Shown piece by piece: positions 50,861 to 59,716 of a stretch of DNA of 64,000 bases (its first letter is position 1; each line of letters opens with the position of its first letter). The notes beneath the pieces were generated by a model, which was not told where the DNA came from, made no database searches, and worked only from the letters and a program-made list of their open reading frames with translations. The translations under genes and the position numbers were made by a program. Source of the stretch: Treponema sp. C6A8 (GTDB lineage Bacteria; Spirochaetota; Spirochaetia; Treponematales; Treponemataceae); assembly GCF_000619925.1 (NCBI RefSeq), contig NZ_JHVB01000005.1:151501-215500 (forward strand), read 5' to 3'.

Positions 50861-50941
50861 CTAGGTGATGCCTCCAAAAAACAATTTTCAATTTTAAGAT
50901 TATACTATATATGAAGATAAAAAAAAAGAAGGGACATCTAC

Positions 50942-50977
50942 AAAAAAAGGACAAGCGATTTTGCTTGTCCTTTTTTT
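50942..50977 (-). terminator. intercistronic terminator after the amino-acid-binding protein gene
   Basis: AAAAAAAGGACAAGC (50942-50956) pairs with GCTTGTCCTTTTTTT (50963-50977) around a 6-nt loop; the tracts on both sides allow termination in either direction. It separates the binding-protein gene from permease and ATPase. Confidence 0.88.
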
Positions 50978-51003
50978 ATAAAAGGCTATGAAGTCTTTTT
51001 AGC

Positions 51004-51765
51004 TTACTTTAAGTATTTATCCAAAATTGCCTGATACTTACCGTTAGCTTTGATGTTTGCCAAACCTTTGTTGAACTTGTCCAAAAGTTCCTGGTTAGCT
51101 GGGTTCATGATTGCAAATCCGTAAGGAGCACCTTCGCTTTCCATTCCTGCTGGAATTTTGAGAGGAAGTTTTGCAGTCTTGATGTTGTCAGCCATGATTG
51201 GTGTATCTTCGCAGCATGCAGCTGAGTTTCCAAGAATTACATCCTGATACATTGTTGGAGAATCTTCAAAAACTGTTACCTTGAAGCCGTATTTGTCTTT
51301 AAGGCTGTTAGCAAAGTCCATACCAGCTGTTCCGTTCTTTACGGCAACTGTTTTTCCTTTCAAATCTTCATATTTTGTGATTTTGCTGTCTTTTGCAACA
51401 ACAAAAGTCTGTGTAGCATTGTAATATCCGTCAGAGAAAATCCATCCTGAATCAATGCGGCTCTGTTTAATTGTAGCGCCAGCGATAAGTCCGTCAGCCT
51501 GTCCAACCTGAACTGCAGCAACACCTGCATCCCAACCGAGTGACTGCAAGTCATAATCAAAACCCTGATCTTCTGCAATAGCAGCAAGCAGGTCAACGTC
51601 GATACCTACAAACTTGTTCTTTTCGTTTGTGTACTCAAAAGGACGGAATACTGTATCAGTTGCGATAATCCATACCTTTCCTTTAGCCTTAGATTTTTTT
51701 GCAGCAAAAGCAGATGATGTAAGCAAAACAGATGCGGCAGCCAGTGCCAGAACAATTTTTTTCAT
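51004..51765 (-). CDS. periplasmic amino-acid-binding protein (SBP family 3)
   Basis: 253 residues with a cleavable signal peptide (KKIVLALAAASVLLTSSAFA, cleavage after AFA). Family-3 fold: 'VFRPFEYTNEKNKFVGIDVDLLAAIA' region, 'DGLIAGATIKQSRID' and 'GKTVAVKNGTAGMDFANSL'. Binds a polar amino acid for the linked transporter. First gene of the operon on the - strand, followed by a terminator hairpin that should favour its expression. No lipobox, unlike the other binding proteins in the window. Confidence 0.93.
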   Translation of the reverse strand: MKKIVLALAAASVLLTSSAFAAKKSKAKGKVWIIATDTVFRPFEYTNEKNKFVGIDVDLLAAIAEDQGFDYDLQSLGWDAGVAAVQVGQADGLIAGATIKQSRIDSGWIFSDGYYNATQTFVVAKDSKITKYEDLKGKTVAVKNGTAGMDFANSLKDKYGFKVTVFEDSPTMYQDVILGNSAACCEDTPIMADNIKTAKLPLKIPAGMESEGAPYGFAIMNPANQELLDKFNKGLANIKANGKYQAILDKYLK

Positions 51766-51884
51766 TTTTTTTATTAATCTCCTCTAAAAATGATTTAAAA
51801 AAATAGCGAAAAGCAGAATTCCTTTTATAAAGCCTCCTTGCCTTTCGCTATTATTAGTTTATTGAAAAATTTAGTGTGGGTCAA

Positions 51885-52448
51885 TTACTTAAGTATTACC
51901 CAAGTTGCGCCCGTGCCGCCTTCATATTTTGTTTTAGGATGGCCTGAAGTTCCGCATCTTTTATCACGTTCAATGAACTTTCTTACCAGTTCGCCAAGAA
52001 CAGGATCTGTTCCGTGGGTATGAATTCCCTTTCCGTGAACAATCAGAACCTTTTTTAATCCGCGCGCCTTGCAGTCCCCGATAAAATTATTAAGCCTTTC
52101 GTAAGCTTCGTCCTGATGAAGCCCATGTAAATCTATGCGGGCCTCTGGAGTCATATTAATCAAATAGTTCCTGTCTGTTTCGCGGTTTTTAATTTCCGTT
52201 TCTTCTGCAATTTTATCCTTGTCGATAGTGCCGTAACGTCGCAGCCACATTTCCATCGGGTTTATCTGCTTTTCGTTGTCGCGTCTCATCTGGGCTTCAA
52301 AATCCCTTTCAGCTGCGCGGGCCTTTTCTTCCGGAGTAGGAGCATTAGCCTTTTTGTGAGACACCTGATTTTTTCCGTTTTCCTTCTGCTTTTTTATCTG
52401 ATTTGATTGATAATTATCCCACTGATTTAAAATATCGCCCATGTCCAT
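51885..52448 (-). CDS. Smr-domain protein
   Basis: 187 residues. A charged, Lys/Asn/Glu-rich helical N-terminus (~1-75) precedes the Smr domain: 'RIDLHGLHQDEAYERLNNFI', 'VLIVHGKGIHTHG' (H-G-x-G loop) and C-terminal 'GGTGATWVILK'. Smr domains are small nucleases that cut branched or mismatched DNA, or RNA in ribosome rescue (SmrB). As the domain stands alone, the exact substrate is open. AAGGTGA precedes the ATG. Follows the Bat operon on the same strand after a 23-nt gap. Confidence 0.9.
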   Translation of the reverse strand: MDMGDILNQWDNYQSNQIKKQKENGKNQVSHKKANAPTPEEKARAAERDFEAQMRRDNEKQINPMEMWLRRYGTIDKDKIAEETEIKNRETDRNYLINMTPEARIDLHGLHQDEAYERLNNFIGDCKARGLKKVLIVHGKGIHTHGTDPVLGELVRKFIERDKRCGTSGHPKTKYEGGTGATWVILK

Positions 52449-52471
52449 AAAATCACCTTTAATCGTCCTGT

Positions 52472-53929
52472 TTAGTTTATGTAAATTACGTCAGTTTTTT
52501 TGCACCAGCCGCCGCTTTCACCCATCTGAATATAAATCCAGCTGCCGGCTTCTTCAATAACCTGAACCCTAAGTCCTGCTCCGATCTTAGATTCAACCTT
52601 TGCATTTTCTTCTGGAATGGAAGTGATTTTAGCACCCTTGGAAATTGCAAAAATCTTGCTTTTCTGAATCGAACCGAAGATGAAAAATACCAGGGCAAAA
52701 ACTATCAGTCCGGAAGTCAAAATCGAAAGCAGGGCTTTATGCTTTACTATAAAAATTACAAAAAGAATTACGCAAAGTACAAGTCCAAAAACAGAAAAAT
52801 AATAGGAACCGATGAAAAATTCGTTAATCGAAGTTGTAATTCCGTGTTCTGCTTCAAACTCAGCACGTTCCTTTACGTTTTTCTTCCAGTTGAATAAATC
52901 ATTTCTTTCTTTTTTCCTGAGGGCGGCTAAAAGTTCGCAGTTATCCTCTGAAACGTGGTTTTCAAAATGGTTTTTGGAATCTTCATCGCCATCATTTTCA
53001 GCAAGGCTGTTCTGAAGATTGTCGTAAAATTCAAAGCTTTTGTCGTAACGGCTCTTTTTTTCTGTATTTACGGCTGCTTCACTTTCCTTGTTTTTAAAAT
53101 CCACGAAAAAGTCCGGCAGCTGGATTGAGTTTCTGCTTCCGTTATAGGCGGTTGCTGTAAGACGGATTTTCGGGAAGCGCTGCTGGCCTTCTGCAAGGGA
53201 AGTCCATTCAAAATCAGCAACCGGAATAAGTTCATCGGAAATGTGTTTTTCCCGGTATTTGATTTCAAGAATTTCGTAATTCTTTGTGCAGGTAAAGATT
53301 GAGTCTGTCGGAAGCTCCCAGTCAAACTGAACTAAAAGAACCGCATACTGAAGGCAGACTGTAAAAGGAATTTTTTCTCCAACTTTAGCATTCAAAAAGG
53401 GCTTTTCTGCGTCAAAAGGCTGGTCAGAGTGAAAATAAGTATCATCCGGGAAAACAAGAACGATTCTCGGCATAAGGAATTCCGGATTGTCTGTAACTGT
53501 AATCGGATCAAAGGAAATTGTGCGGCGGCGGTTACTGATTAAAAGCGAAACCGGCTGCATCTGATAGTCGCCTTTTTTTTCGAAAGTAAACCAGAACTCA
53601 AGCTTTGTGCCCGGAGTATCTCCGTAATCCTGAGTTTTTCTCATGGTGCGCATTGTTACGCCCGGCAGAGTTTTTGAACTTTGCAGTTGAATTGAATTTG
53701 CGTTTGTGTTTGGAATTAAAACTTCAAATTTTATGTCGCTTTTTGTGTAAAATTTCTGATTTTCTGACGGCGCAATTCTTAAGGCGTCGCACTGAGTCTG
53801 GGTAATCACAGTCTGGCAGAATGCTTCCGCCCCAAATCCTGATAAGAGGGCAAAAATGGCGGCGCTTTTAAGAGCGGCTAGTAATCTTCCGAAAGATTTT
53901 GCTGCTGATTTGATTCGCTGTTTTTCCAT
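52472..53929 (-). CDS. batD: BatD-like protein with C-terminal SH3 domain
   Basis: 485 residues: signal peptide (residues ~15-40), then a BatD-like (aerotolerance) beta domain ('FYTKSDIKFEVLIPNTN', 'KLEFWFTFEKKGDYQ', 'ISFDPITV'), two membrane helices (~380-400 and ~405-425) and a C-terminal SH3b domain (~435-485, 'AKVESKIGAGLRVQVIEEAGSW' region). The SH3 part resembles the tail of BatE, suggesting BatD and BatE parts merged here. Its start lies inside the end of the VWA fusion gene (52-nt overlap). Last gene of the MoxR-Bat operon. Confidence 0.78.
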   Translation of the reverse strand: MEKQRIKSAAKSFGRLLAALKSAAIFALLSGFGAEAFCQTVITQTQCDALRIAPSENQKFYTKSDIKFEVLIPNTNANSIQLQSSKTLPGVTMRTMRKTQDYGDTPGTKLEFWFTFEKKGDYQMQPVSLLISNRRRTISFDPITVTDNPEFLMPRIVLVFPDDTYFHSDQPFDAEKPFLNAKVGEKIPFTVCLQYAVLLVQFDWELPTDSIFTCTKNYEILEIKYREKHISDELIPVADFEWTSLAEGQQRFPKIRLTATAYNGSRNSIQLPDFFVDFKNKESEAAVNTEKKSRYDKSFEFYDNLQNSLAENDGDEDSKNHFENHVSEDNCELLAALRKKERNDLFNWKKNVKERAEFEAEHGITTSINEFFIGSYYFSVFGLVLCVILFVIFIVKHKALLSILTSGLIVFALVFFIFGSIQKSKIFAISKGAKITSIPEENAKVESKIGAGLRVQVIEEAGSWIYIQMGESGGWCKKTDVIYIN

Positions 53930-56424
53930 TGTTTTTTATCATTCTCCTTAATGTGCTGGAAAACTGTATTTTCCAAATCCTGATTATGTTCTTTTTCTTC
54001 GTGGGTCGGAAGAATTTCGCTTTCGTTCTGGCGGCTCTGGGCTTCTGTCATCTGAATTGAAAGCTCCAGATTGATTTTTGCCTCCAGTCTTGTATTGTCA
54101 ATTTCCAGTGCCTTTCTGAAATATTCTGATGCTGAATCAAAATTTCCCTGATTGTGGGCAATAATTCCCGCATTGTAGTAGGCGTTGTAGCGTACAATCT
54201 GCGGCGCATCGGAAGAAATCTGCGAATAGCGTTCCAAGGCGGCATTTTCTTCTCCGCTCATTGAATAGGCAGTTGCCAGGTCGTAAAGGGAATAATTCAA
54301 GGTCTGATTTTTTTCTTCATCATCAGATTTTTCTACGACAGAAAGATACATTGCCACAGCCTTACGGTAATTTTTTTTGTGCCATTCGTAAGTTCCCAAA
54401 AGGACTTTTGTAGAATCTGTTGTTCCAAAGAGTTTTCGCTCTTGCCTGCTTTCTTTTTCCACAGCCTCAGCATTTGAATTCTGATTTGAACAGCCTGTAA
54501 TTCCAAGAGCTGCAATCATTGCAAAAATCATAAGGACTGAACCGGCCTTTTTCTGCCCGAAGTATTTCAAATCAAATTCTGCCGCAAAGAAGCTTGCTGA
54601 AAGCAGGATAAAGGCAAGAATAAGGAAGAACTTGTAGCGGGGAACCGGACGGGCTTCATAAGAAACAATCTGTGTATTTTCTCCGTTTTTTGAAATCTGA
54701 GAAAGCAGTTTTGAAGCAGTTCCAACATCCGAGGCCTTTGCAAAAATTACAGGAGTCTTATTCTTAAAGGATTTTGATTTTTCGTGAATTGATTCCAGTA
54801 TTTTTTCAATTTTATCTGTGCGCAGGGCGGAGTAAACAATAGTTTTTCCGTCGCCCGCCAGAATCTGAGACTCATCTTCTCCGCCAAAACCGATAATGCT
54901 TACAGGAATTCCGTATTTTGTACATTCTGAAATTGCATTCTGCAAGGTTCCGTCAGTTTCTTCACCATCAGTAAAAATCCAGATGCGGCCGGCAGAAGAA
55001 AAATTCTGAGGGAAGGACTCTTTTGCGGCAAGGACACCTTTTCCAAGGCTTGAACCAGGTGCTGTCATAAGTCCCGGATTCATAACCTCTAAAAGCGAAT
55101 CCACCATGGCAAAATCTTCTGTAAGCGGAATAGCGGTAATTCCTTCACCCTTTGCAAGCACAACCGAAACGCTGGTTCCGTCCATTCGGCTCAAAAGTTT
55201 TTTTGCATACACGCGGCTTGCTTCAAGTCTGGATTTTCTGTCAGCTTCGTCGTGAGCCAGCATACTGTTGGAAATATCAAAAACCATGCTTACAGCTGTA
55301 CTGTTTTTCTGCACCGGCGCAAGGTAAGTTCCCCATGAAATTCCTGTGTGGGCAATGCAGAGCATGACAAAGGCAAGAATCTGGAAAACTGAACGCAAAA
55401 TAAGCGAGGGCTTTAATCTGAAAGGAATGTATTCCTGAAGAATTACGCGTTTTATGAAGGCTGCGGCTGCAAATAAAATCATTGCAATAAAAATCAGCTT
55501 CTGATAATAACTTGTGCTTGTTGTTTTATAGGTAAAGCTTTGCGAAACTGCCTCGTTTTTTACAACAGAAGAAAGACTGCGGCCAAGTTCATCAACTGTC
55601 TGAACTTCAAAATAGCGGCCCTGTCCAAGCTCTGCAATTTTCTTCAGCTGATTTGAATCAAAGTCACTTTCAAGGTAGCCCGAATAAAGTTTTCCGGTCG
55701 CATAATCAGTGTATTCAATGGAAATGCGGCCTTTTGTACCAATTCCTACTATATAAAGGGTAATATTATTGTCTGCAGCAAGCTTAGCCGCTGTCTGAGG
55801 ATGGATTTCTCCCGCGTTGTTTTCACCGTCGGTAAGGAGGATGATGCATTTTTTAGGCGCCTTTGAAGATGCAAGGTGGCATACTGCGGTACTGAGTCCG
55901 TCTCCAATGGCAGATCCGTTTCCCATCATTCCAACCTGGATTTCGCCAAGCTTTTTTGTAAAGGCGGAACTGACGGCGGTAGGGGGCACTAAAACGCTGG
56001 CGTTACTTCCCAGCGCAACAATTCCGTAGCGGAAGCCTTCGTAGTTCTGAACAAGACTTGTGATGGTGTTTCTTGCCGCATCAATTCGTGTGCTTCCGTC
56101 TATATCTTTTGCCGCCATGGAAGGACTGGTATCAACAACAAAGATGATGTCATTTCCAAGGCTTGTGTAAACTTTTTCCTGAGTTGAAATTACAGGATCT
56201 GCAAAGGCGATTACGCTCAAAATAAAGCCGGCACCAATCATCAGCTTTATAAGTGCCGACACAAATTTTCTAAGGCTGCCGTGCCATTCAAAATATTTTC
56301 CTTCCCAGTCGCCAAGAACCGCATAAATTACAGTCTGGTTGAGGATTTTGAATTTTCGCAGGATATAAAAAAGAGGAATTAAAAGAACAAGTAAAAGTCC
56401 CGCAGGATTCTGAAAACTAAACAT
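53878..56424 (-). CDS. BatA-BatB-BatC fusion (VWA-VWA-TPR) membrane protein
   Basis: 848 residues. An N-terminal membrane pair (~5-20, 45-65) is followed by VWA domain 1 with MIDAS D-x-S-x-S ('FVVDTSPSMAAKD', ~90-290). Two helices around 310-370 lead into VWA domain 2 ('MVFDISNSMLAHDE', ~385-590). A membrane helix near 600 and a Cys in 'GCSNQ' precede TPR-like repeats (~670-800, 'LGTYEWHKKNYRKAVAMYL', 'NAGIIAHNQGNFDSASEYFRKAL' region) and a Gln/Asn/Glu-rich tail. BatA, BatB and BatC are usually separate. Start 56424 has GGAGGAG upstream and overlaps the preceding gene by 8 nt. Confidence 0.85.
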   Translation of the reverse strand: MFSFQNPAGLLLVLLIPLFYILRKFKILNQTVIYAVLGDWEGKYFEWHGSLRKFVSALIKLMIGAGFILSVIAFADPVISTQEKVYTSLGNDIIFVVDTSPSMAAKDIDGSTRIDAARNTITSLVQNYEGFRYGIVALGSNASVLVPPTAVSSAFTKKLGEIQVGMMGNGSAIGDGLSTAVCHLASSKAPKKCIILLTDGENNAGEIHPQTAAKLAADNNITLYIVGIGTKGRISIEYTDYATGKLYSGYLESDFDSNQLKKIAELGQGRYFEVQTVDELGRSLSSVVKNEAVSQSFTYKTTSTSYYQKLIFIAMILFAAAAFIKRVILQEYIPFRLKPSLILRSVFQILAFVMLCIAHTGISWGTYLAPVQKNSTAVSMVFDISNSMLAHDEADRKSRLEASRVYAKKLLSRMDGTSVSVVLAKGEGITAIPLTEDFAMVDSLLEVMNPGLMTAPGSSLGKGVLAAKESFPQNFSSAGRIWIFTDGEETDGTLQNAISECTKYGIPVSIIGFGGEDESQILAGDGKTIVYSALRTDKIEKILESIHEKSKSFKNKTPVIFAKASDVGTASKLLSQISKNGENTQIVSYEARPVPRYKFFLILAFILLSASFFAAEFDLKYFGQKKAGSVLMIFAMIAALGITGCSNQNSNAEAVEKESRQERKLFGTTDSTKVLLGTYEWHKKNYRKAVAMYLSVVEKSDDEEKNQTLNYSLYDLATAYSMSGEENAALERYSQISSDAPQIVRYNAYYNAGIIAHNQGNFDSASEYFRKALEIDNTRLEAKINLELSIQMTEAQSRQNESEILPTHEEKEHNQDLENTVFQHIKENDKKQWKNSESNQQQNLSEDY

Positions 56425-57385
56425 TCTTTTCTCCTCCTGCTTTTTCACTTTCTTCAAAATCTGCAATGCATTCTTTTGCTGACTCTACCAGCTCTGCTCT
56501 TTCACCTTCGTTAAAGGCAGCTTCAGCAGAATAGCGGATAAAATCACTTCTTGTAAAAAGCGATGTAATCTGAATGCAGGCATTTTCCTTGCGCTCGCTC
56601 ATCAGGCTTGGAAAATCATCTGTTCCGCCAAAAGCTTCATTGAATGCCTTCATAAAACTGCTGGTAACAATTTTAGAAAAAGGAAGGTCAAAGCGCACTT
56701 CAAGATAAGTACGCAAAATCTGCTGGAAGCTCTGGGCAAAAGTTTTGTCATCTATAGGAGTCTGCTTTTTGCCTGTAATAAGAAGACGGCTCAAAGCTTT
56801 TTCCGTATTGCGGCGGTTCTTTTTATATTTTCGTAAAAGCTTTCTGTTTCTAAGATAAAAGGCAATTTCTTCATGCTTGATAATTGAACGGACAATCAAA
56901 AATAAAGCAAAAACAAAAATTATCAGGGCGCCGTAAAGCTTGTAGGTTGTTCCCGGCAGCAAAAGAGGCGCAGCACCCGGCCTAAGGGATGTAATGGAAT
57001 CCTGCTGGGTAAGGGAAACGATATTTACCGGCTGAAAATTAATCAGATAATGCTCGTCAAAATCAGAAGAAGAAAGCTCAGGCTCAGTAAAGTTGGAAGT
57101 TAAATCATAGCCCGGAAAAACAATATCCCCGATTTTCCAGGGAACAAAATTAATTGAAAGCTGATAGTGGTCAACGCCAATCGAAGAAAGAGTAATGCTC
57201 TTGATATCGTAATTCTGCATGTCCAGAGGCGAAATAAAGCCCGAAGTACTCAGCTGGACGCTGCCATTTTCAACAAAGTTTTTGAGGGTAAAAGAGTTTG
57301 AGTTAAAGGAACAGCGCAGTTCCGCCGTATCTCCGATATAAACTTTTTTTGGCAGAAGAATCTGCTGAATCTCAAGGTTAATCAT
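56417..57385 (-). CDS. hypothetical Bat-operon membrane protein (322 aa)
   Basis: 322 residues: an extracytoplasmic beta-rich N-terminus (~1-145), one membrane helix (~150-172, 'LYGALIIFVFALFLIV'), then a basic/helical cytoplasmic part ('RNRKLLRKYKKNRRNTEKALSRLL'). No recognisable signal peptide. The layout resembles DUF4381-type proteins found in MoxR/VWA operons; I am not certain of the family. It overlaps the DUF58 gene by 4 nt and the VWA fusion gene by 8 nt, so all three are translationally coupled. Confidence 0.72.
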   Translation of the reverse strand: MINLEIQQILLPKKVYIGDTAELRCSFNSNSFTLKNFVENGSVQLSTSGFISPLDMQNYDIKSITLSSIGVDHYQLSINFVPWKIGDIVFPGYDLTSNFTEPELSSSDFDEHYLINFQPVNIVSLTQQDSITSLRPGAAPLLLPGTTYKLYGALIIFVFALFLIVRSIIKHEEIAFYLRNRKLLRKYKKNRRNTEKALSRLLITGKKQTPIDDKTFAQSFQQILRTYLEVRFDLPFSKIVTSSFMKAFNEAFGGTDDFPSLMSERKENACIQITSLFTRSDFIRYSAEAAFNEGERAELVESAKECIADFEESEKAGGEKNV

Positions 57386-58260
57386 ATTGCCTTCCGTCCA
57401 AAAATCTGCATTAAAATCTGCAGCGGGTCGTCATCCGACTTCATTACAATATCAGTAACACCGTGCTTGATGCAGGTGTTGTGCCAGTGGGTAAGGTTTT
57501 GAGTGTAAAAGTCCTTCCATTCTTTTTTGAATTTCTGGGAATTAGAAGGAAGCCTCATTTTTAAGCCGCTTTCTACATCAATAAAGGGAATGGTTCCTAC
57601 TGAAGGAAGTTCAGTGTCAAAATTATCTTCCAGGCGGATTGCGATTACGTCATTTTTCTGGGCAAGAGAAATGAGTGATTTTTCGTAGTCGCCGCTGCGG
57701 AAGTCCGACAGAACAAAAACAAGGGAACGCTTGCGCAAAAGTTTTCCGGTACCTGTCAGGGCGTTTGAAAGTACAGAACCATTAACAGTATGCTCTGGCA
57801 GGCGGTCAAGGTGAGTTAAAATCAGCATGGTCTGTTCGCGGCCCTGCATAGGCTTTGTAGAAAAGTGGATTTTTCCGTCAAAAAGAACTGCGCCAACCGG
57901 ACAGTTGTTCATTTCTGCGGCCAGGGTTATCAAGGCTGCAGTTTCAGCGGCCCTGGAATATTTGCTGGCGGCGCTCATGTTTTTAAGCTGCATTGAGGCT
58001 GAGGAATCCAGCACGACAAAAATCTGAAGCTCGCGCTCCTCTTCAAAAACCTTAACGTATGGGTGACCCATTCGCGCCGTAACGTTCCAGTCAATAGAAC
58101 GAATATCGTCCCCGCGAATATAATCACGAACACCACTGAATTCAATTCCCTGTCCGCGGTATAAAGAACGGAAATTTCCGCTCTTCATGCCCTCTGCAAG
58201 GTCAGCGGCCGCAATTCTGAGGTAACTTGCTTTTTTTACAAGAGAATCAACAGATTCCAT
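57382..58260 (-). CDS. DUF58-domain protein (VWA-like)
   Basis: 292 residues. The DUF58 core 'GQGIEFSGVRDYIRGDDIRSIDWNVTARMG' region and 'VVLDSSASM' (VWA-like D-x-S-x-S) are clear. These proteins work with MoxR ATPases in envelope stress or protein maturation. Starts 6 nt after the moxR stop and overlaps the next gene by 4 nt. Cytosolic: no signal or helix is seen. Confidence 0.92.
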   Translation of the reverse strand: MESVDSLVKKASYLRIAAADLAEGMKSGNFRSLYRGQGIEFSGVRDYIRGDDIRSIDWNVTARMGHPYVKVFEEERELQIFVVLDSSASMQLKNMSAASKYSRAAETAALITLAAEMNNCPVGAVLFDGKIHFSTKPMQGREQTMLILTHLDRLPEHTVNGSVLSNALTGTGKLLRKRSLVFVLSDFRSGDYEKSLISLAQKNDVIAIRLEDNFDTELPSVGTIPFIDVESGLKMRLPSNSQKFKKEWKDFYTQNLTHWHNTCIKHGVTDIVMKSDDDPLQILMQIFGRKAI

Positions 58261-58266
58261 AAGGCT

Positions 58267-59262
58267 TTACGGGAGCGGAATAAAGTCCAGAATGCGGGAA
58301 ATAATTTCGTCGCTTGTAACATTGTCCGCAGCAGCTTCGTAAGAAAGAACCAGACGATGGCGAAGAACATTGCAGGCAACAGCCTTTACATCTTCCGGCA
58401 GCACAAAATCACGGCCTTCAAAAAGGGCGCGGACCTTAGCACACTGAAGCATAGCAATTCCCGCACGAGGAGAAGCTCCAAAATGAATGTAGCGTGTAAT
58501 GTCATTCGATTTTGCAACCGAAGCCGCAAAAGAACGTGACTGCTTTTTAGAATTATCAGCGCGGGTTACATTCAAAATGGAAACAATATATTCAACAATC
58601 TTGTCGTCGCAGTTTACGGAATCATAAAGCTTGCGGAGTTCTTCAATATCACCGGCCTTAAGCACAGTGCTAACGGCAACAGTGGCAGCTTTTCCGCAGG
58701 TTTTTACGATATTTACTTCATTTTCAGCCGACGGATAGCTTACATTCAGTTTCATAATAAAACGGTCAAGCTCAGCTTCCGGCAGATTATATGTTCCTTC
58801 CTGCTCAACCGGGTTCTGAGTTGCAAGAACAAAGAATGGTTCAGGAAGTTTGTAAGTTTCTTCACCAATAGTAACCTGTTTTTCTTCCATAGCTTCAAGC
58901 ATGGCAGACTGAACCTTAGCAGGCGCACGGTTAACTTCATCAGCAAGAATAACGTTTGCAAAAATAGGACCTTTTCGCACGCTAAAACTGCCCTTGTTCT
59001 GCTCGTAAATCAAAGTACCGGTAACATCGGCAGGAAGCAGATCGGGAGTAAACTGAATGCGTTTAAAATCGAGCCCCAAAATTTCAGTCAAAGTCTTAAT
59101 GGCAAGAGTTTTTGCAAGACCAGGTACGCCTTCAACAAGTACATGTCCGCCCGCAATAAATGCCATAAACATATCAGTTATAAGCTGTTCCTGGCCAACA
59201 AGGCGCTTAGCTGCCTCAGCCCGAACATTTTCAACAATAGTCTTAGCTTCGTTTCTATCCAT
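58267..59262 (-). CDS. moxR: MoxR-family AAA+ ATPase
   Basis: 331 residues. Walker A 'VEGVPGLAKTLAIKTL', Walker B 'VILADEVNRAPAKVQSAMLEAM', sensor 'VLATQNPVEQEGTYNLPEAELDRF' region and the lid. MoxR proteins are chaperone-like partners of VWA proteins. I chose ATG 59262 (MDRNEAKTIV) over a TTG at 59280, because the family start matches and TATACT lies 8 nt upstream. First gene of the five-gene Bat operon on the - strand. Confidence 0.94.
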   Translation of the reverse strand: MDRNEAKTIVENVRAEAAKRLVGQEQLITDMFMAFIAGGHVLVEGVPGLAKTLAIKTLTEILGLDFKRIQFTPDLLPADVTGTLIYEQNKGSFSVRKGPIFANVILADEVNRAPAKVQSAMLEAMEEKQVTIGEETYKLPEPFFVLATQNPVEQEGTYNLPEAELDRFIMKLNVSYPSAENEVNIVKTCGKAATVAVSTVLKAGDIEELRKLYDSVNCDDKIVEYIVSILNVTRADNSKKQSRSFAASVAKSNDITRYIHFGASPRAGIAMLQCAKVRALFEGRDFVLPEDVKAVACNVLRHRLVLSYEAAADNVTSDEIISRILDFIPLP

Positions 59263-59280
59263 AGGAAAGAAGTATAACAA

Positions 59281-59444
59281 AGAATTTAAAAATATAGAAG
59301 ATTTTTTTAGGCGAGTCTTAACACCCAGTCGCGTTCCGCACTTCGCCTGTTCGGCTCATCCTTTCAGGACTGCCCTGTCGGGCAGGTGCTCCATGCTCCC
59401 GCCGGGCTTTGCTTATCAATTGCAGGTGTATTTTAAGAAATTAA
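59281..59444. other. GC-rich gene-free stretch left of family A copy 5
   Basis: In the 436-bp gap between moxR and the dipeptidase gene. It contains small hairpins such as CTGCCC-TGTC-GGGCAG (near 59372-59387) and a GC-rich block that looks unlike the AT-rich intergenic DNA nearby. No ORF, tRNA or second copy within the window. The rest of the gap is family A copy 5 plus a promoter region. Confidence 0.4.
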
Positions 59445-59600
59445 TAAAAGCTGGCGCGAGGCAGCGGGTTTATGGTGCAAAAACACTTTGTTTGCGGAGG
59501 TCGCGGGAGCGACCGGTAAAATAGTTTCTTTGCCGCAAACAACGTGTAGCGCATTATTGCGCGGTTTTGTACCATGAACCCGCAGCCGGGAGCCATATTT
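59445..59600 (+). repeat. family A structured repeat, copy 5
   Basis: Between divergent moxR and the dipeptidase gene. Outer TAAA...TGGC/GCCA...TTTA is weaker than in other copies. Helix GCGGGTTTATGGTGCAAAA pairs with TTTTGTACCATGAACCCGC (G-U pairs allowed). Helix GTTTGCGG/CCGCAAAC. Apical GGTCGC-GGGA-GCGACC (GNRA). Second hairpin GCGCA-TTAT-TGCGC. Confidence 0.85.
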
Positions 59601-59716
59601 AAACGAAAGTCTTCATAATGCAGTTAGCACTCGGCCTCGCGCCAACTTTAGTTAAATCTCTTTCCATTGCTTTTGACCTTGATGCCACTTTATAAAAGCT
59701 GTGTTATAATAACCTC

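Noticed and set aside
6137..59600. Family A repeats as CRISPR repeats
   Set aside because: Only isolated copies far apart, with no spacer array and no cas genes.
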